A stretch of 16,284 bases of DNA from an uncultured Lachnospiraceae bacterium (GCA_910588655.1 CAJUPJ010000020.1:41409-57692); one strand, 5' to 3'; shown: positions 1 through 7,334, numbered from the stretch's first letter. Notes: generated by a model from the letters alone, not told the origin. Numbers and translations: made by a program.

Positions 1-1338
1 TAAAACTGCAAGGTTATTATAACTAACTGCTGTATCTGGGTGGTTTCTCCCTAATATCTTTTCACGTATATACAAACTTTTTTTTAATAATTCTTCTGCT
101 TCTATATATCTTTCCTGTTTTTGGTAAATACTGGCAAGATTATTATAAATACTGGCTGTATCTGGATGCTCCTTTCCTAGTATCTTTTCATATATATACA
201 AATTTTCTTTATATAATTCCGCTGCTTCTATATATCTTTCCTGTTTTTCATATACTACTGCAAGATTATTATAAATGGTGACTGTATTATGGTGTTCTTT
301 GCCTAATATTTTTTCAAGTATTTTTAAACTTTTTTTATATAGTTCTTCTGCTTCTTTGTATTTTCCCTGTTTTTCGTACAGATTTGCAAGGTTATTATAT
401 TTATTGGCTGTATCAGGATGTTCTTTTTCTAATATTTCAGATATTTCCAGGCTTTTTTTATAAAATTTTTCTGCTTCTTGATACCTTCCCTGGTTTTCAT
501 ATGCATTTGCAAGGTTATTATAACTAATTGCTGTATTTGGATGTTCTTCTCCAAATATTTTTTTACATGTTTGTATATTTTTTTTATACAGCTTTTCTGC
601 TTCTTGATACCTTCCCTGGTTTATATACACTACTGCCAGTTCATTAAGGGTTTCTGCTATCTCCAGATGTTCTTCTCCAAGCAGTTTTTTCTTAATTTCT
701 AATGCTTTTAATAATAATTCTTCACTATTGCCATATTGTGCTTTATCACTTTTATCTTTTGCCTGTTCTATTAAATTACTGGCTTCTGACAGTATTTCTT
801 TTAATTTTCCTGGTTCCTGCTCTTTTTCTTCTTCCAGGATTTCCTTTACAGAAGTAGTTTCTTCTGCTTTTGCAGTTTTTATATTATAGTTATAATCATT
901 ATTATAATTATTGTAACTATTATAACTATTAAATATAATGCGCAGTTTAATAAAGGAATAGAAGTTATATGCCCTTGTTGCCAGCATATTATCACCATAT
1001 GGTGTTGTAAGGAATATAAAGTTTTTTCCAAGGTTTTCTATCATATCCCTGCTAAAATCCAGGCGTTTTAAAGCTTCTTCTTCCTGGACTGCAAATTGGA
1101 AGTTGGCAATTATAAAAACTTTTGTTTCTTTAAAATTATTAACCCATGCGCTAAGGCTGTTAAAGGAATATGGCACTGGATTTTTTTTATAATCATATAT
1201 CTGTACTAATCCATGCCTGTAAGTACTTATAATTTCTTTTTGCATGCCTTCACTGGCTATTACCAGGAATATCCCCTCCTCTGATTTATTTATTATCCAG
1301 CCTAATTCCTGGTATCCTTCCTGGTTACTCTCCTCCAT
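1..1338 (-). CDS. Tetratricopeptide-repeat protein, partner of the upstream ATPase (C-terminus cut by window edge)
   Basis: The frame is open for 446 codons from ATG at 1338 to the left edge, so the protein is incomplete. Residues 1-136 form an alpha/beta-looking region ending in LDFSRDMIENLGKNFIFL and NFYSFIKLRIIF. This resembles, from memory, the segment placed before TPRs in bacterial ATPase-TPR proteins (pattern LNxxRd...pxiFw...apDFwsxrs). Residues 137-152 are almost only Asn and Tyr. About 170-200 is a charged, probably helical linker. From about 204 on there are at least five 42-residue TPRs of the kinesin-light-chain type (YNNLA..Y..Q..Y.EAE.LYKKSL.I.EKILG.EHP.TA). The start overlaps the last 14 bases of the ATPase gene, so translation is probably coupled. 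The GGAGGAG that would normally be the ribosome site lies just inside the frame, but no in-frame ATG follows until residue 32. Role unknown; TPRs suggest a protein-binding sensor or scaffold working with the ATPase. Confidence 0.9.
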   Translation of the reverse strand, partial: MEESNQEGYQELGWIINKSEEGIFLVIASEGMQKEIISTYRHGLVQIYDYKKNPVPYSFNSLSAWVNNFKETKVFIIANFQFAVQEEEALKRLDFSRDMIENLGKNFIFLTTPYGDNMLATRAYNFYSFIKLRIIFNSYNSYNNYNNDYNYNIKTAKAEETTSVKEILEEEKEQEPGKLKEILSEASNLIEQAKDKSDKAQYGNSEELLLKALEIKKKLLGEEHLEIAETLNELAVVYINQGRYQEAEKLYKKNIQTCKKIFGEEHPNTAISYNNLANAYENQGRYQEAEKFYKKSLEISEILEKEHPDTANKYNNLANLYEKQGKYKEAEELYKKSLKILEKILGKEHHNTVTIYNNLAVVYEKQERYIEAAELYKENLYIYEKILGKEHPDTASIYNNLASIYQKQERYIEAEELLKKSLYIREKILGRNHPDTAVSYNNLAVL

Positions 1339-2641
1339 TACTAATAAGCCTCTGTTCTTCAAAGAATTTTACAACTAAAGGATGGACATTATGCCACCTT
1401 TTGCCATTATATTCAAGTACTACTGATGCCTGTAACATTTTTAACAGCATTTCTTTATCTTTTATACGTTCCTTATTGCCATTACATATATCCAGAAGGA
1501 AATCATAATCACTTTCTTCAATACGCCTTGTTAGTGATGTTTTTAACTCTTCTAATGCGTGTCCTGCATCTTCCAATGTAACAGTACTGCTTTCCCTGCG
1601 TACTGTCCTTTTGGCTGATGCATTAATTACATGGAATAAATCCCTTAGTGAACCTCCTGTATATTTTATAAGTTTTTCTATAACACCTTCTCCAAACAAT
1701 TCAAGTTTTGCACGTTTTTTTATAATCTTGTATATAATATTTATTCCTTCATCAAAAGACGTTCCATCTGTTTTTTCAATCTTTATCATTGGAAGTGTCT
1801 TTGTTATAAAATAACTTTCCATAGCGGAAAATTTTATATCATAAGAAAGGCTTATAGGAAAAGTATAAATAACTGGAAAGTCCATTCCTGAAAGAACTGC
1901 TGCATAATTATAAAAAACCCTCCATGCATCTTCAGGATTTAACTTATCTAATTCCTCAAAAATAATTACAGGACGCCTGCCATTTTCATGTCTTGCAATT
2001 TCATCCGAAACATGCCCAAGTATTTTAATCCATTCACTAAAACGTATACTTATTTTCTTATGATATTCTTTCCTGACTTCTTCGTTTAATTTTAAATCTG
2101 TTTTAATCTCAGAAAAAATATTTAAAATATTTGCAAATATCCCTTTGGTTTCAATAGATATGCCTGTTTCCATGGACGCTGCTTCTGTTTCCTGTGCTGT
2201 TATGGTTTCTGTACCTTCATGCCAGAAATCCCTTATATTCTCAAGAATATTTTTACTGATATTACAGCCTGTTTCCTTTGCAATCTGTAATAATGCTTCC
2301 CCCATAAGTATAAAAAGGTCAGAATGTACAATATTTAATAAATCCAAATCTAAGCTACAGTTAATTGTCTTTACATGGTATCCTTTATCTATAAGCTTTA
2401 AAGACATTTTATTTAATTCAGTGCTCTTTCCGCATCCCCTGTGCCCAAGCAGTAAAAATGCATTGTATTCACCAGGATTTATACAGCCATCAAAAATATC
2501 CTCAATAGGTGAATTATATTTATCACTTGTACGGTATTCCATTGTATCATCACAATAAAACTTATCCATTTCATTAGTTTTTAAAGCAGCCATAGAAAAA
2601 GCATTTATTATTTCTGAAACCTGTGCAGCATATTTAACCAT
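1325..2641 (-). CDS. P-loop AAA+ type ATPase with C-terminal winged-helix-like region, paired with TPR protein
   Basis: This 438-residue ATPase shows Walker A GHRGCGKST at 66-74 and Walker B PVIIFEELDKL at 224-234. A sensor-2-like GGSLRDLF lies at 329-336. The order Walker A, long helical insert (about 120-215), Walker B, then a lid and a C-terminal helical or winged-helix region (about 375-430) fits the Orc1/Cdc6-like AAA+ group found in prokaryotic conflict operons. ATG at 2641 has GGAGGA about five bases upstream. The stop overlaps the start of the TPR gene by 14 bp, so the two are one operon. No membrane segments, nuclease or other effector domain are visible, so the ATPase would have to act through the TPR protein or a gene beyond the left edge. 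The NTPase call is firm; the defence role is inference from family and pairing. Confidence 0.88.
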   Translation of the reverse strand: MVKYAAQVSEIINAFSMAALKTNEMDKFYCDDTMEYRTSDKYNSPIEDIFDGCINPGEYNAFLLLGHRGCGKSTELNKMSLKLIDKGYHVKTINCSLDLDLLNIVHSDLFILMGEALLQIAKETGCNISKNILENIRDFWHEGTETITAQETEAASMETGISIETKGIFANILNIFSEIKTDLKLNEEVRKEYHKKISIRFSEWIKILGHVSDEIARHENGRRPVIIFEELDKLNPEDAWRVFYNYAAVLSGMDFPVIYTFPISLSYDIKFSAMESYFITKTLPMIKIEKTDGTSFDEGINIIYKIIKKRAKLELFGEGVIEKLIKYTGGSLRDLFHVINASAKRTVRRESSTVTLEDAGHALEELKTSLTRRIEESDYDFLLDICNGNKERIKDKEMLLKMLQASVVLEYNGKRWHNVHPLVVKFFEEQRLISNGGE

Positions 2642-3270
2642 AAAAGTCCTCCATTCCTGCTAAAATCTGCAGATTTGTGCGTAAAAACAAATCCCGGACC
2701 CAGTATTAATATATACGGGGTTATTTCCATATTTACAGCCATACCGCCATACGTGGCATTTCCTGTTATAATTAATTATAGTGCACCATATAGCCAGTAA
2801 AATTACTATAACGGACTATATATGGTTATATCATAACACTAACCAGGTTCTTAATCAATATCTGAAAAGCATACCCCATTGCATAAAAAACAAACTTTGG
2901 GATTTTATATATTTTTTTGGACATTCAAATACCCTGTCCAATGTCCTTACACATGTTTTCCTGAAATTTTCAGACGCTGATATATCCATTCTGTCTGTCC
3001 ATTATTTCCCCCATAATAAAAACAATTATATATCTGGTAATTTTTTACTATTGTTAAAAACAATACCACAAAATACTAATATGTACAAAAAAACAGGTGG
3101 AATATAAAAGCATTAGCTATTACATATAAAAATTCTATATATAGAAATTTGTACAAGAATAATTTATAATATTAAAAGTTATTAATATTATGGATTGAAT
3201 TTGTGCAAACTTGGACAGGATTTTCTTACAATATACAATTATAATTTTTATACAAGGAGGGCTAAATAAA
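2642..3270. other. Long intergenic stretch without a credible gene
   Basis: Nothing here looks like a real gene. The only longer frame (plus, 2781-3107) opens with GTG, has no ribosome site and has low-complexity content. The stretch holds several dyads. AAATCTGCAGATTT at 2663-2676 is a perfect palindrome about 20 bp upstream of the ATPase start. GGACATT (2919-2925) pairs with AATGTCC (2940-2946). TTCTATATATAGAA at 3133-3146 is another palindrome. A TATAAT on the minus strand at 2780-2775 could be a -10 for the ATPase operon, but I see no good -35. The right end carries the promoter of the AraC-type gene. Confidence 0.6.
3212..3239 (+). promoter_or_regulatory. Probable sigma-A promoter of the AraC/GyrI-like gene
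   Basis: TGGACA (3212-3217) and TACAAT (3234-3239) are separated by 16 bp, each one mismatch from consensus. Transcription would start near 3246, giving a leader of about 25 nt that contains AAGGAGG. This also argues against a start codon at 3211, which would lie in the -35 element. Confidence 0.55.
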
Positions 3271-4158
3271 ATGTCTATACAGCTTATACAACAGGCTATA
3301 TGTTATATGGAAGAACATATTTATGAAAATATTAACTACATTGATGTGGCAAACAGCATACATATGTCAGGCTACAATTTCCACAGGATGTTCAGTTTTA
3401 TTACTGGAATGACAGCTAATGAATATATCAGGAACAGACGTCTTACTCTGGCAGCACAGGAACTCCAGGCAACTGGGATTTCAGTAATTGAAGCAGCGTA
3501 TAAATATGGATATGAAACACCTGAAAGTTTTTCCAAAGCCTTTTCACGTTTTCATGGTTCAACACCAAAACAGGCAAAACAAAAGGGTACAAGCCTTCAT
3601 TTGTTTAACCCCCTTGTAATAAAAATCAAAATGGAAGGTGGTAATATTATGGATTACAGAATGGAACACACAGAATGCCAGAAATTTATTGCACTTGTAA
3701 AAGCTTTTTCTAATGAAATTATTAATGATGGTAATGACAACAGCATACCCTCTTTTTGGACAGAATGTTATGAAAAAGACCTTATTGTGCCTTTAAAACT
3801 TCTCCGTCCAGAGGGAAAAAGGGATATATATGGTTTATGCAGCCCTGTTAAAGAAAATGAAACACATTTTAATTATGGCATTGGCATAATAATTGATGAA
3901 AATACCAATACTACAGAACTTAATAAGTTTTTGAATAATGGTTATTCCATATGGGAAACAAATCCTGCTGATTATGCAGTATTCAGGTGCATTGGTTCTG
4001 ATGGGGAATGCATTGGTGAAACCTGGGATAAATTTTTTAAAGAATTTATCCCACAGACAGGATATATACAGACAGAAGATACAGATTTTGAAATATATTT
4101 TGAAAATGGTGAAAGCGGGCTATTCTGTGAATTATGGGTTCCTGTAAATAAAATATAA
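3271..4158 (+). CDS. AraC-family transcriptional regulator with C-terminal GyrI-like ligand-binding domain
   Basis: ATG at 3271 is chosen because AAGGAGG (3254-3260) lies ten bases upstream. The frame extends to a TTG at 3211, but that codon lies in the probable -35 element. The protein has 295 residues. The first roughly 105 are the two helix-turn-helix motifs of AraC/XylS (IDVANSIHMSGYNFHRMF, then VIEAAYKYGYETPESFSKAF and GSTPKQAK). Residues about 125-295 form a GyrI-like effector domain (ending YFENGESGLFCELWVPV), the fold used by Rob, TipA and BltR to bind drugs or small amphipathic molecules. The arrangement, DNA-binding first and GyrI last, is that of Rob. No efflux pump or other obvious target lies next to it; the next gene is convergent. 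Its ligand and regulon cannot be read from the window. Two short dyads upstream (3133-3146 and around the promoter) could be self-regulatory sites. Confidence 0.88.
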   Translation: MSIQLIQQAICYMEEHIYENINYIDVANSIHMSGYNFHRMFSFITGMTANEYIRNRRLTLAAQELQATGISVIEAAYKYGYETPESFSKAFSRFHGSTPKQAKQKGTSLHLFNPLVIKIKMEGGNIMDYRMEHTECQKFIALVKAFSNEIINDGNDNSIPSFWTECYEKDLIVPLKLLRPEGKRDIYGLCSPVKENETHFNYGIGIIIDENTNTTELNKFLNNGYSIWETNPADYAVFRCIGSDGECIGETWDKFFKEFIPQTGYIQTEDTDFEIYFENGESGLFCELWVPVNKI

Positions 4159-4208
4159 TACTGTTTTTATAAAATAATACTATATAAATATAAAGTATTA
4201 TAATTACA

Positions 4209-4250
4209 TACTGCCAGAAGAAACTTTTACTTCTTCTGGCAGTAATTTTT
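4209..4250. terminator. Bidirectional intrinsic terminator between convergent genes
   Basis: A perfect 14-bp stem (4209-4222 with 4231-4244) encloses an 8-nt loop. On the plus strand it is followed by ATTTTT; on the minus strand the following bases are AT-rich. It sits between the plus-strand AraC-type gene (stop at 4158) and the minus-strand permease (stop at 4257), so it can end both. Confidence 0.85.
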
Positions 4251-4256
4251 CTGGTA

Positions 4257-5084
4257 TTACATTGGTTTAATTAATATTTTCAGCTTCTGCAGCACAAGAA
4301 ATATTATAAATATGCAAAGATTTGCAAGCACAACACTTGCACCTGCTGGTGTTGAATAACTATATGAAACAATTATTCCTGTACAAAAACAAACTACTGC
4401 AAGAATACCTGATGACAGCATTACTCCTTTAAAACTTTTAAAAAGCCTCATAGAAGAAAGTGCCGGGAATATCACAAGGCTCGAAATAAGCATTGCACCC
4501 ATCATCTGCATTCCAAGCACAATAGTTACAGCAGTAAGTACTGATATCATTGTATTGTAAAATGAAACTTTTACACCTGTTGCCCTTGCAAAACTTTCGT
4601 CAAATGTTACAGCAAAAATATTGTGGTAACAAAATATAAACAAAACAAGTACAACAACTGATAATATTACACTTAAAACCACATCCTCCTGTGACATTGC
4701 AAGTATGCTCCCGAACATATAACTGCATACATCTGTTGTCATGCCTGTTGTAAATGATGTTACAGTAACACCTATTGCAAGGGCTGATGCAGACATTGCA
4801 GCAATAGCAGCATCTGATTTCATCACACCATTTTCATTCATTCTAAGCAATATAAATGCCGCTGCAATAACAACTGGTATTGATAATTTAAGAGGGGCAA
4901 TCCCGCACGCTACGGCTATAGAAAGTGCACCATAAGAAACATGTGAAAGCCCATCGCCAATCATTGAATACTGTTTTAATACAAGGCTTACACCTAATAA
5001 TGCAGCACACAGCGATACAAGTATTCCAACAATAAATGCCCTTACAATAAATGGATATGACATCATCTGTAAAATTAATTCCAT
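4257..5084 (-). CDS. znuB: ABC-3 family metal-ion transporter permease (zinc/manganese type)
   Basis: This 275-residue membrane protein has about eight or nine hydrophobic segments. Family motifs include SLVLKQYSMIGDGLSHVSYGALSIA near the start, FARATGVKV in the middle, MMGAMLISSLVIFPA, and STPAGASVVL near the end. Such permeases form the channel of Zn/Mn/Fe(II) uptake systems (ZnuB, AdcB, MntB). I chose ATG at 5084 because AAAGAGG lies six bases before it; the frame also opens at TTG 5090, but that would touch the ribosome site. It lies 38 bp after the ATPase gene, in the same operon. No metal-binding lipoprotein (ZnuA type) and no Zur/Fur-type repressor gene is in the window, so the metal is not settled; the gene symbol denotes family only. 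Confidence 0.88.
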   Translation of the reverse strand: MELILQMMSYPFIVRAFIVGILVSLCAALLGVSLVLKQYSMIGDGLSHVSYGALSIAVACGIAPLKLSIPVVIAAAFILLRMNENGVMKSDAAIAAMSASALAIGVTVTSFTTGMTTDVCSYMFGSILAMSQEDVVLSVILSVVVLVLFIFCYHNIFAVTFDESFARATGVKVSFYNTMISVLTAVTIVLGMQMMGAMLISSLVIFPALSSMRLFKSFKGVMLSSGILAVVCFCTGIIVSYSYSTPAGASVVLANLCIFIIFLVLQKLKILIKPM

Positions 5085-5122
5085 ATACAACCTCTTTCTT
5101 TATAATATTTATAAATAAATTT

Positions 5123-5824
5123 TTATACAAATATTTTTGAATAATCAGAATTCATATACCCATCTACTGTACCATAAAAATATCCGCCTTCATTTATATG
5201 CAATATCCTGCCAGCCCTTGTTACAATATTTTTCAAGTCATGTGTTACCATTACAATTGCCATACCCTCATTATTTAAATCCTGCAAAATACCATAAAGA
5301 GCTGATGCAGCCGCAGGGTCAAGCCCTGTAACTGGTTCATCAAGCACAAGTATTTTCTCTGCCGCACAAAGTGCCCTTGCAAGCAGTACCCTTTGCTGCT
5401 GGCCTCCTGAAAGTTCCCCATAACACTGGTTCTTTAAATCAAGTATTTCCATTCTGTCAAGATTTTTTAATGCCTGTTTCTTTTCAGAATTGCCAAATAA
5501 AGGTTTCCCATTCATCCTGTTTAAAAAACCTGACATTACAACTTCCAGCACACTTGCCGGGAAATGCTTCTGTACCTGTGTCTGCTGCGGCAGATAGCCA
5601 ATAGCACCTTTTTTCAGTGTATCATGCAATTCCACCTGCCCGCTTACAGGTTTAATAAGTCCCAGTATAGTTTTAATAAGGGTACTTTTGCCAGAACCAT
5701 TTTCTCCTACAACACATACATAATCACCTTCATAAACATCAAAGTTAAAATTTTCTATTATTGCCCTGTTATCATATCCAAGTCCCGCCTGGATGCATGA
5801 AACCAGGCACTTGCTATTATCCAT
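5123..5824 (-). CDS. znuC: ABC transporter ATPase for metal uptake (ZnuC/MntB type)
   Basis: This 233-residue ATPase powers the permease encoded downstream. Motifs, counted from ATG 5824: Walker A GENGSGKST at 40-48, Q-loop LPQQ near 78-81, signature LSGGQQQR at 138-145, Walker B ILVLDEP at 158-164, H-loop THD with His195. LDEPVTGLDP and the short length match the ZnuC/AdcC/MntB branch. The frame continues to ATG 5863, but that ATG sits in the -10 element of a strong promoter and has no ribosome site. ATG 5824 has AGAGGA about ten bases upstream and would start at MDNSKCLV. It is co-transcribed with the permease and lies 89 bp downstream of the C_GCAxxG_C_C gene, so it may receive transcripts from both promoters. 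The partner binding protein must be elsewhere. Confidence 0.87.
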   Translation of the reverse strand: MDNSKCLVSCIQAGLGYDNRAIIENFNFDVYEGDYVCVVGENGSGKSTLIKTILGLIKPVSGQVELHDTLKKGAIGYLPQQTQVQKHFPASVLEVVMSGFLNRMNGKPLFGNSEKKQALKNLDRMEILDLKNQCYGELSGGQQQRVLLARALCAAEKILVLDEPVTGLDPAAASALYGILQDLNNEGMAIVMVTHDLKNIVTRAGRILHINEGGYFYGTVDGYMNSDYSKIFV

Positions 5825-5861
5825 ACTTATACCATCCTCTAACAAATTGAAAACCTTTTTC

Positions 5862-5890
5862 ATTTTATATGGTTATAACATATTTGTCAA
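5862..5890 (-). promoter_or_regulatory. Sigma-A promoter of the metal-transport ATPase/permease pair
   Basis: On the minus strand TTGACA (5890-5885, perfect) and TAAAAT (5867-5862, one mismatch) are separated by exactly 17 bp. Transcription would begin near 5855, after the upstream in-frame ATG at 5863 and about 30 nt before ATG 5824. The spacer holds the 8-bp palindrome GTTATAAC (5872-5879); a regulator site there is possible, but I do not recognise it. Confidence 0.72.
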
Positions 5891-5913
5891 GGAAATAATT
5901 AAATCAGACAGGT

Positions 5914-6417
5914 TTACTGCTGGCTGCATGTATTATCTTCCATATTTTCATTTATAAAATCTTCCAAAATCCCAGCAGCCATTCCAATCAGTTCCTTACA
6001 TGGGCGTTTTTTATAATATTCGCCAGTCCTTGCTTCTGGAACAGGTTTTTCCTCTTTAACATTTAATCCAAGCAGTTCCCTGCACACAATAGAACCATTC
6101 TGCTCTTCAAATTTATGTGCAAGCTCCTGTATCCTTGTATATAATTCTGTCTTTTTCTGTCCCGTTTCAGGCCCTTCATAACCATATAAAAGCCCTGCAA
6201 CAAGAAACATCCCGCTTACAGAACCACATACTTCCCTTAAACGTCCCATTCCACCGCCAAAAGAAGAAGCCATACATATAATTTCCTTTCTGTTCTCTAC
6301 AGGAAGCAAATCTTCAAAAGCCAGTAAAACAGACTGTGTACAGTTATAACCTTTTAAAAAATTTTGCATTGCAATGTCTTTTCTGCTAATTCCATTAGCA
6401 TTATCCTTTTTATCCAT
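5914..6417 (-). CDS. C_GCAxxG_C_C family protein (probable redox-active)
   Basis: This 167-residue protein matches the family named for its cysteine pattern. Counted from ATG 6417: YNCTQSVLLAF (Cys26), SSFGGGMGRLREVCGSVSGM (Cys64 in the glycine-rich signature), SIVCRELLG (Cys112) and RPCKELI (Cys140). The family's biochemical role is not established; conserved cysteines and frequent links to redox or metal genes suggest electron transfer or metal handling. The frame also opens at ATG 6429 but has no ribosome site there, while ATG 6417 has GGGGA about five bases upstream. Length is normal for the family. The next genes downstream on the strand are the metal ABC transporter pair, 89 bp away, so a shared role in metal or redox balance is plausible but inferred. 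It has a promoter and a leader hairpin of its own. Confidence 0.87.
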   Translation of the reverse strand: MDKKDNANGISRKDIAMQNFLKGYNCTQSVLLAFEDLLPVENRKEIICMASSFGGGMGRLREVCGSVSGMFLVAGLLYGYEGPETGQKKTELYTRIQELAHKFEEQNGSIVCRELLGLNVKEEKPVPEARTGEYYKKRPCKELIGMAAGILEDFINENMEDNTCSQQ

Positions 6418-6433
6418 AATTGTCCCCATTTCT

Positions 6434-6479
6434 GCAAAACCAGTATACTGCTGTAATATTACAGAGCTGCTGGTTCTGC
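6434..6479 (-). promoter_or_regulatory. Leader hairpin with nested 14-bp palindrome just before the C_GCAxxG_C_C ribosome site
   Basis: The outer arms 6434-6443 and 6470-6479 pair in nine of ten positions. Between them lies the perfect palindrome CTGTAATATTACAG (6451-6464), flanked by a second palindrome CAGTATACTG (6441-6450). In the mRNA the hairpin ends about eight nt before the GGGGA ribosome site. It could be an RNA switch, a mRNA-stabilising stem or, as DNA, an operator downstream of the promoter. The even-spaced palindrome is not the 7-1-7 form of known Fur/Zur/PerR boxes. Confidence 0.55.
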
Positions 6480-6515
6480 GCTTTATTTAATTAAACTGGT
6501 ATTTACCATAAACGC

Positions 6516-6544
6516 ATAATAACATTAATTATAATACAGGTCAA
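6516..6544 (-). promoter_or_regulatory. Sigma-A promoter of the C_GCAxxG_C_C gene
   Basis: On the minus strand TTGACC (6544-6539) and TATTAT (6521-6516), each one mismatch from consensus, are spaced 17 bp apart. The start would be near 6509, giving a leader of about 90 nt that contains the hairpin at 6434-6479. A 10-bp inverted repeat (6546-6555 with 6581-6590) abuts the -35 element on its upstream side and lies between the two divergent units. Confidence 0.68.
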
Positions 6545-6653
6545 TAATACTTCTAATTACGGACGGTTCATAAAATTTTATAGAAGTATTTAGATTTTTA
6601 TGTTAAAATAATATCATTAGAAATATTCACATAAAAACCATAAGGAGAACTTC

Positions 6654-7334
6654 ATGGATAAGGAAACATACAATTTAATTGAAAATTATATGCTTTTATG
6701 TATGGAAGACAGCGCACATGATAAAGAACATATATACAGGGTGCTTTATAATTCATTAGAAATTGCTAAAACTGAAAGTAATATTGATTATGATGTTTTA
6801 ATTTGTTCATGCCTGCTGCATGATATTGCACGTAAGGAACAATTTGAAAATCCTTCTTTATGCCATGCAATAGCTGGTGCTGGTAAGGCATATAAATTTC
6901 TGGCCAGCAATGGCTTTGGAAAAGATTATGCAGAGAAAGTAAAACATTGTATACAAACGCACAGGTTCAGAAGCAGTAACCCGCCTGTAAGCATTGAAGC
7001 TAAGATTTTATTTGATGCAGATAAGCTGGATGTTGCAGGGGCAATAGGGATTGCAAGGACACTCGTGTATAAGGGAATTGTTTCTGAACCACTATATTCT
7101 GTACTGCCTGATGGCACTGTTTCATCTGGTGAAAATGATACAGACCCTTCTTTTTTCCAGGAATACAAATACAAACTTGAAAATTTATATTCTAAATTTT
7201 ACACAAAAAGAGCAGCAGAAATTGCTAAAGAAAGGCAAAAAGCAGCAATAGATTTTTATAATAATATATATAATGAAATTAATTCATCATACCAGAACGG
7301 GAAAGAAGAACTTAATAAAATTATACAGGATTAA
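6654..7334 (+). CDS. HD-domain metal-dependent phosphohydrolase
   Basis: This 226-residue cytoplasmic protein carries the HD superfamily metal-binding residues: AHDKEHIYRV (His22, His26), CLLHDIAR (His56-Asp57), a His in QTHRF (103) and FDADKLD (121-126). Such enzymes hydrolyse phosphate esters or nucleotides with divalent metals. The arrangement matches the broadly conserved YedJ-like group, for which the natural substrate is not settled. AAGGAG (6643-6648) lies five bases before the ATG. The C-terminal 70 residues are helical and Lys/Glu-rich. It is followed after 31 bp by the EFR1 ferredoxin gene and is probably co-transcribed with it. No clear promoter: a TAAAAT at 6604-6609 is possible but lacks a good -35. 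Confidence 0.85.
   Translation: MDKETYNLIENYMLLCMEDSAHDKEHIYRVLYNSLEIAKTESNIDYDVLICSCLLHDIARKEQFENPSLCHAIAGAGKAYKFLASNGFGKDYAEKVKHCIQTHRFRSSNPPVSIEAKILFDADKLDVAGAIGIARTLVYKGIVSEPLYSVLPDGTVSSGENDTDPSFFQEYKYKLENLYSKFYTKRAAEIAKERQKAAIDFYNNIYNEINSSYQNGKEELNKIIQD

Noticed and set aside
275..702. Two plus-strand frames opposite the TPR gene
   Set aside because: They are antisense to a long repeat-coding frame and reflect its periodic sequence; no ribosome sites.
1..729. Evenly spaced repeats as a CRISPR array
   Set aside because: The 126-bp period equals 42 codons of an open TPR frame and there are no unique spacers.
2781..3107. Plus-strand frame of 108 codons in the large gap
   Set aside because: GTG start with no ribosome site, low-complexity AT-rich content, no recognisable motif, and nearby dyads that better fit non-coding DNA.
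3211..3270. N-terminal extension of the AraC-type regulator from a TTG
   Set aside because: The TTG lies in the likely -35 element, while ATG 3271 has AAGGAGG at correct spacing and begins the conserved AraC domain.
5085..5890. Zur or Fur box in the ABC transporter promoter
   Set aside because: Only an 8-bp palindrome GTTATAAC is present in the spacer, and no 7-1-7 type box matches.
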